From positions 1 through 29,770 of IMG/VR virus record IMGVR_UViG_3300025133_000448: a DNA stretch of 29,770 bases; one strand, given 5' to 3'. The stretch comes from a virus. How positions within the stretch are numbered: position 1 is the stretch's first letter; every line of letters starts with the position of its first letter. Positions 28,938 to 29,770 of this stretch are shown piece after piece. A model generated the notes under the pieces. It saw only the letters and a program-made list of their open reading frames with translations, was not told where the DNA came from and did no database searches. A program made the position numbers and the translations under genes.

Positions 28938-28962
28938 CATAGTTACTTCTTGACGGAGTAAC
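28938..28962 (+). promoter_or_regulatory. Candidate late promoter overlapping an RBS-masking hairpin (GIY-YIG gene)
   Basis: CATAGTTAC (28938-28946) is a one-base variant of the promoter motif. GTTACTTC (28942-28949) pairs with GGAGTAAC (28955-28962) around a 5-nt loop with a single T-G pair. GGAG (28955-28958) is the ribosome binding site of ATG 28964. The promoter motif overlaps the left arm, so its own transcript would lack that arm. T4 I-TevI, another GIY-YIG enzyme, is controlled in the same way. Confidence 0.55.
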
Positions 28963-28963
28963 A

Positions 28964-29587
28964 ATGAAGCATGTCATTTATTTGACAACGAATTTGGCCA
29001 ATGGAAAGAAGTACATCGGTCGTTGTTCAAAGATGGATCGATGGGAGGCTGGGTACTTAGGCTCTGGTACCCTCCTCAAGAAGGCAATTAAAAAGTACGG
29101 AAGAGATTCTTTTGAGAGAGAGATTCTCGAAGTTGTTGAAGGTTCTCTTCGAGAAGCTATCGATTCTGAGTGTGCCTGGCTTGCTAAAATGAACGTTGTT
29201 GAGGATTCTACGTTCTACAATATGTCCAGCAATACAGGTGGCTTCGGTGTCGGAGATACTCACAGTGTCGAGACTAAGAAAAGACTATCAGATGCCATGA
29301 AGCATTATGCTATCGACGGTTTGCCATTGTCGCATCGTGAAAATGTTGTCAATGCTCTTAAAGGTCGAACACCCTGGAACAAGGGATATCGAATGACTGT
29401 GGCTGAAAAGCAAGAGCTTCGCTTAAAGCGACGAAAGGGCATCAAACTGTCGATATCTGACGTTGAAGACATTAGAGAGCGATACGATTCGGGTGAATCG
29501 GCATCTCGTATTGCAGCAAGCTATAACGCGTCACATCACACGATTTTGAAGGTCGTGAGAAAAATAGGAAAGTACAATGACATGTGA
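28964..29587 (+). CDS. GIY-YIG homing endonuclease, free-standing (Seg/I-Tev type)
   Basis: The product is 207 residues. The catalytic domain begins at once: HVIYLTTNLANGKKYIGR (GIY as VIY, YIG intact), then EAGYLGSGTLLKKAIKKYG and FEREILEVVEG, with a Glu in DSECAWL. DNA-binding modules follow: a NUMOD3-like segment (SVETKKRLSDAMKHYA, GRTPWNKGYR) and a C-terminal helix-turn-helix (SRIAASYNASHHTILKVVRKI). It lies between the remnant start and the intact body of an Fpg/Nei gene, whose start region begins 9 nt after this stop. No intron core fits in the 36 nt before or the 8 nt after it. Expression is probably late, through the hairpin upstream. Confidence 0.88.
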   Translation: MKHVIYLTTNLANGKKYIGRCSKMDRWEAGYLGSGTLLKKAIKKYGRDSFEREILEVVEGSLREAIDSECAWLAKMNVVEDSTFYNMSSNTGGFGVGDTHSVETKKRLSDAMKHYAIDGLPLSHRENVVNALKGRTPWNKGYRMTVAEKQELRLKRRKGIKLSISDVEDIRERYDSGESASRIAASYNASHHTILKVVRKIGKYNDM

Positions 29588-29595
29588 GGTGTATC

Positions 29596-29770
29596 ATTCC
29601 TGAAGCTCCAGAAGTTCGGACAATCGTGAATGGGCTTCAGAAGATCATCGAGGGCCGCGACCTCGTTCGAGTCCAGATTCTTGGAGGGCGTTTCACAAAG
29701 ACACCACCAAAGGGCTGGACAGACTTCAAGAATGCTCTTGGCATCGGCCCTCTCAAGGTCGAGAAGGTCG
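29596..29770 (+). CDS. Fpg/Nei-family DNA glycosylase, N-terminal part, apparent ATT start
   Basis: The first 58 residues are visible: PEAPEVRTIVNGLQKIIEGR, then VRVQILGGRFTKTPPKGW. The enzyme family removes oxidised bases from DNA using the N-terminal proline (Pro2) and Glu3, so Pro must directly follow the initiator. The only codon before CCT is ATT (29596), and it has GAGG (29586-29589) at an ideal 6-nt spacing. GTG 29584 is in frame but would place three residues before the proline and probably destroy activity. An ATT start is rare (infC is the known bacterial case). The original ATG appears to be stranded at 28913, upstream of the GIY-YIG gene. The gene runs out of the window. Confidence 0.72.
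   Translation, partial: MPEAPEVRTIVNGLQKIIEGRDLVRVQILGGRFTKTPPKGWTDFKNALGIGPLKVEKV

Noticed and set aside
28922-29598. Self-splicing intron in the Fpg/Nei gene
   Set aside because: Only 36 nt precede and 8 nt follow the GIY-YIG gene. No conserved intron ends are seen (no terminal G at the 3' junction, no GUGYG start).
1-29770. Genes on the minus strand
   Set aside because: All minus-strand open frames lie opposite well-supported genes, show no recognisable motif, and have the composition expected of shadows.
1-29770. tRNA genes or CRISPR arrays
   Set aside because: No cloverleaf-like T-arm with matching acceptor ends was found in any intergenic gap, and no regularly spaced direct repeats were seen.

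Overview
The window is a stretch of a tailed, double-stranded DNA phage with a contractile tail (distant T4-like myovirus). The evidence is a T4 gp19-like tail tube C-terminus, a gp26-like hub protein, a tape measure gene and baseplate genes. These are followed by gp32-like SSB, UvsX/RecA, FEN-type 5' nuclease, gp41/DnaB helicase, class II ribonucleotide reductase, thioredoxin and CCA-adding enzyme. Every supported gene is on the + strand, genes are tightly packed, and GTG and TTG starts are frequent. Base composition looks close to balanced. The host cannot be named from the sequence; a cobalamin-dependent NrdJ implies a host with access to B12.

Layout. (1) 1-3001: end of the tail tube gene, then five small or medium genes of unknown function that share a short basic N-terminal motif ending in Ile/Val-x-Glu-like residues. 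It resembles a T4 capsid-targeting/prohead-protease signal, and another copy sits in a gene at 15.8-16.3 kb. (2) 3104-13963: tail module. It holds a gp26-like protein with a probable programmed frameshift into a second reading frame, a small protein, tape measure, a small protein, a large baseplate protein, a LysM-like protein and a large probable baseplate hub protein. (3) 13995-17349: short exonuclease-less family A DNA polymerase, a degenerate HD-domain protein, a late-type small protein, and the gp32-like SSB behind a long A/C-rich leader. (4) 17438-22065: UvsX, a Vsr-like homing endonuclease inserted at the 5' end of the 5' nuclease gene, the nuclease, and helicase. (5) 22128-27168: NrdJ with an HNH intein, thioredoxin, CCA nucleotidyltransferase. 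(6) 27210-29770: small unknown genes, a DUF1599-like protein, a GIY-YIG homing endonuclease, and the start of an Fpg/Nei DNA glycosylase running off the window.

Three themes stand out. First, two unrelated free-standing homing endonuclease genes lie at the extreme 5' ends of target genes. In each case a remnant of the gene start is left upstream and a replacement start lies at or inside the 3' edge of the endonuclease gene. In the nuclease case nine consecutive amino acids (SSAPILIVD) occur on both sides, and all nine codons differ synonymously. Second, a recurring GATA-N-TTAC motif, a candidate late promoter, lies in or next to RNA hairpins that hide the ribosome binding site of the following gene. 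Read-through transcripts would be silent and late transcripts, starting inside the hairpin, would be translated; this is the logic known for T4 genes e, soc, 49 and I-TevI. Third, the repeated N-terminal motif suggests a family of virion-internal proteins.

All functional calls come from reading motifs by eye; no database search was possible.
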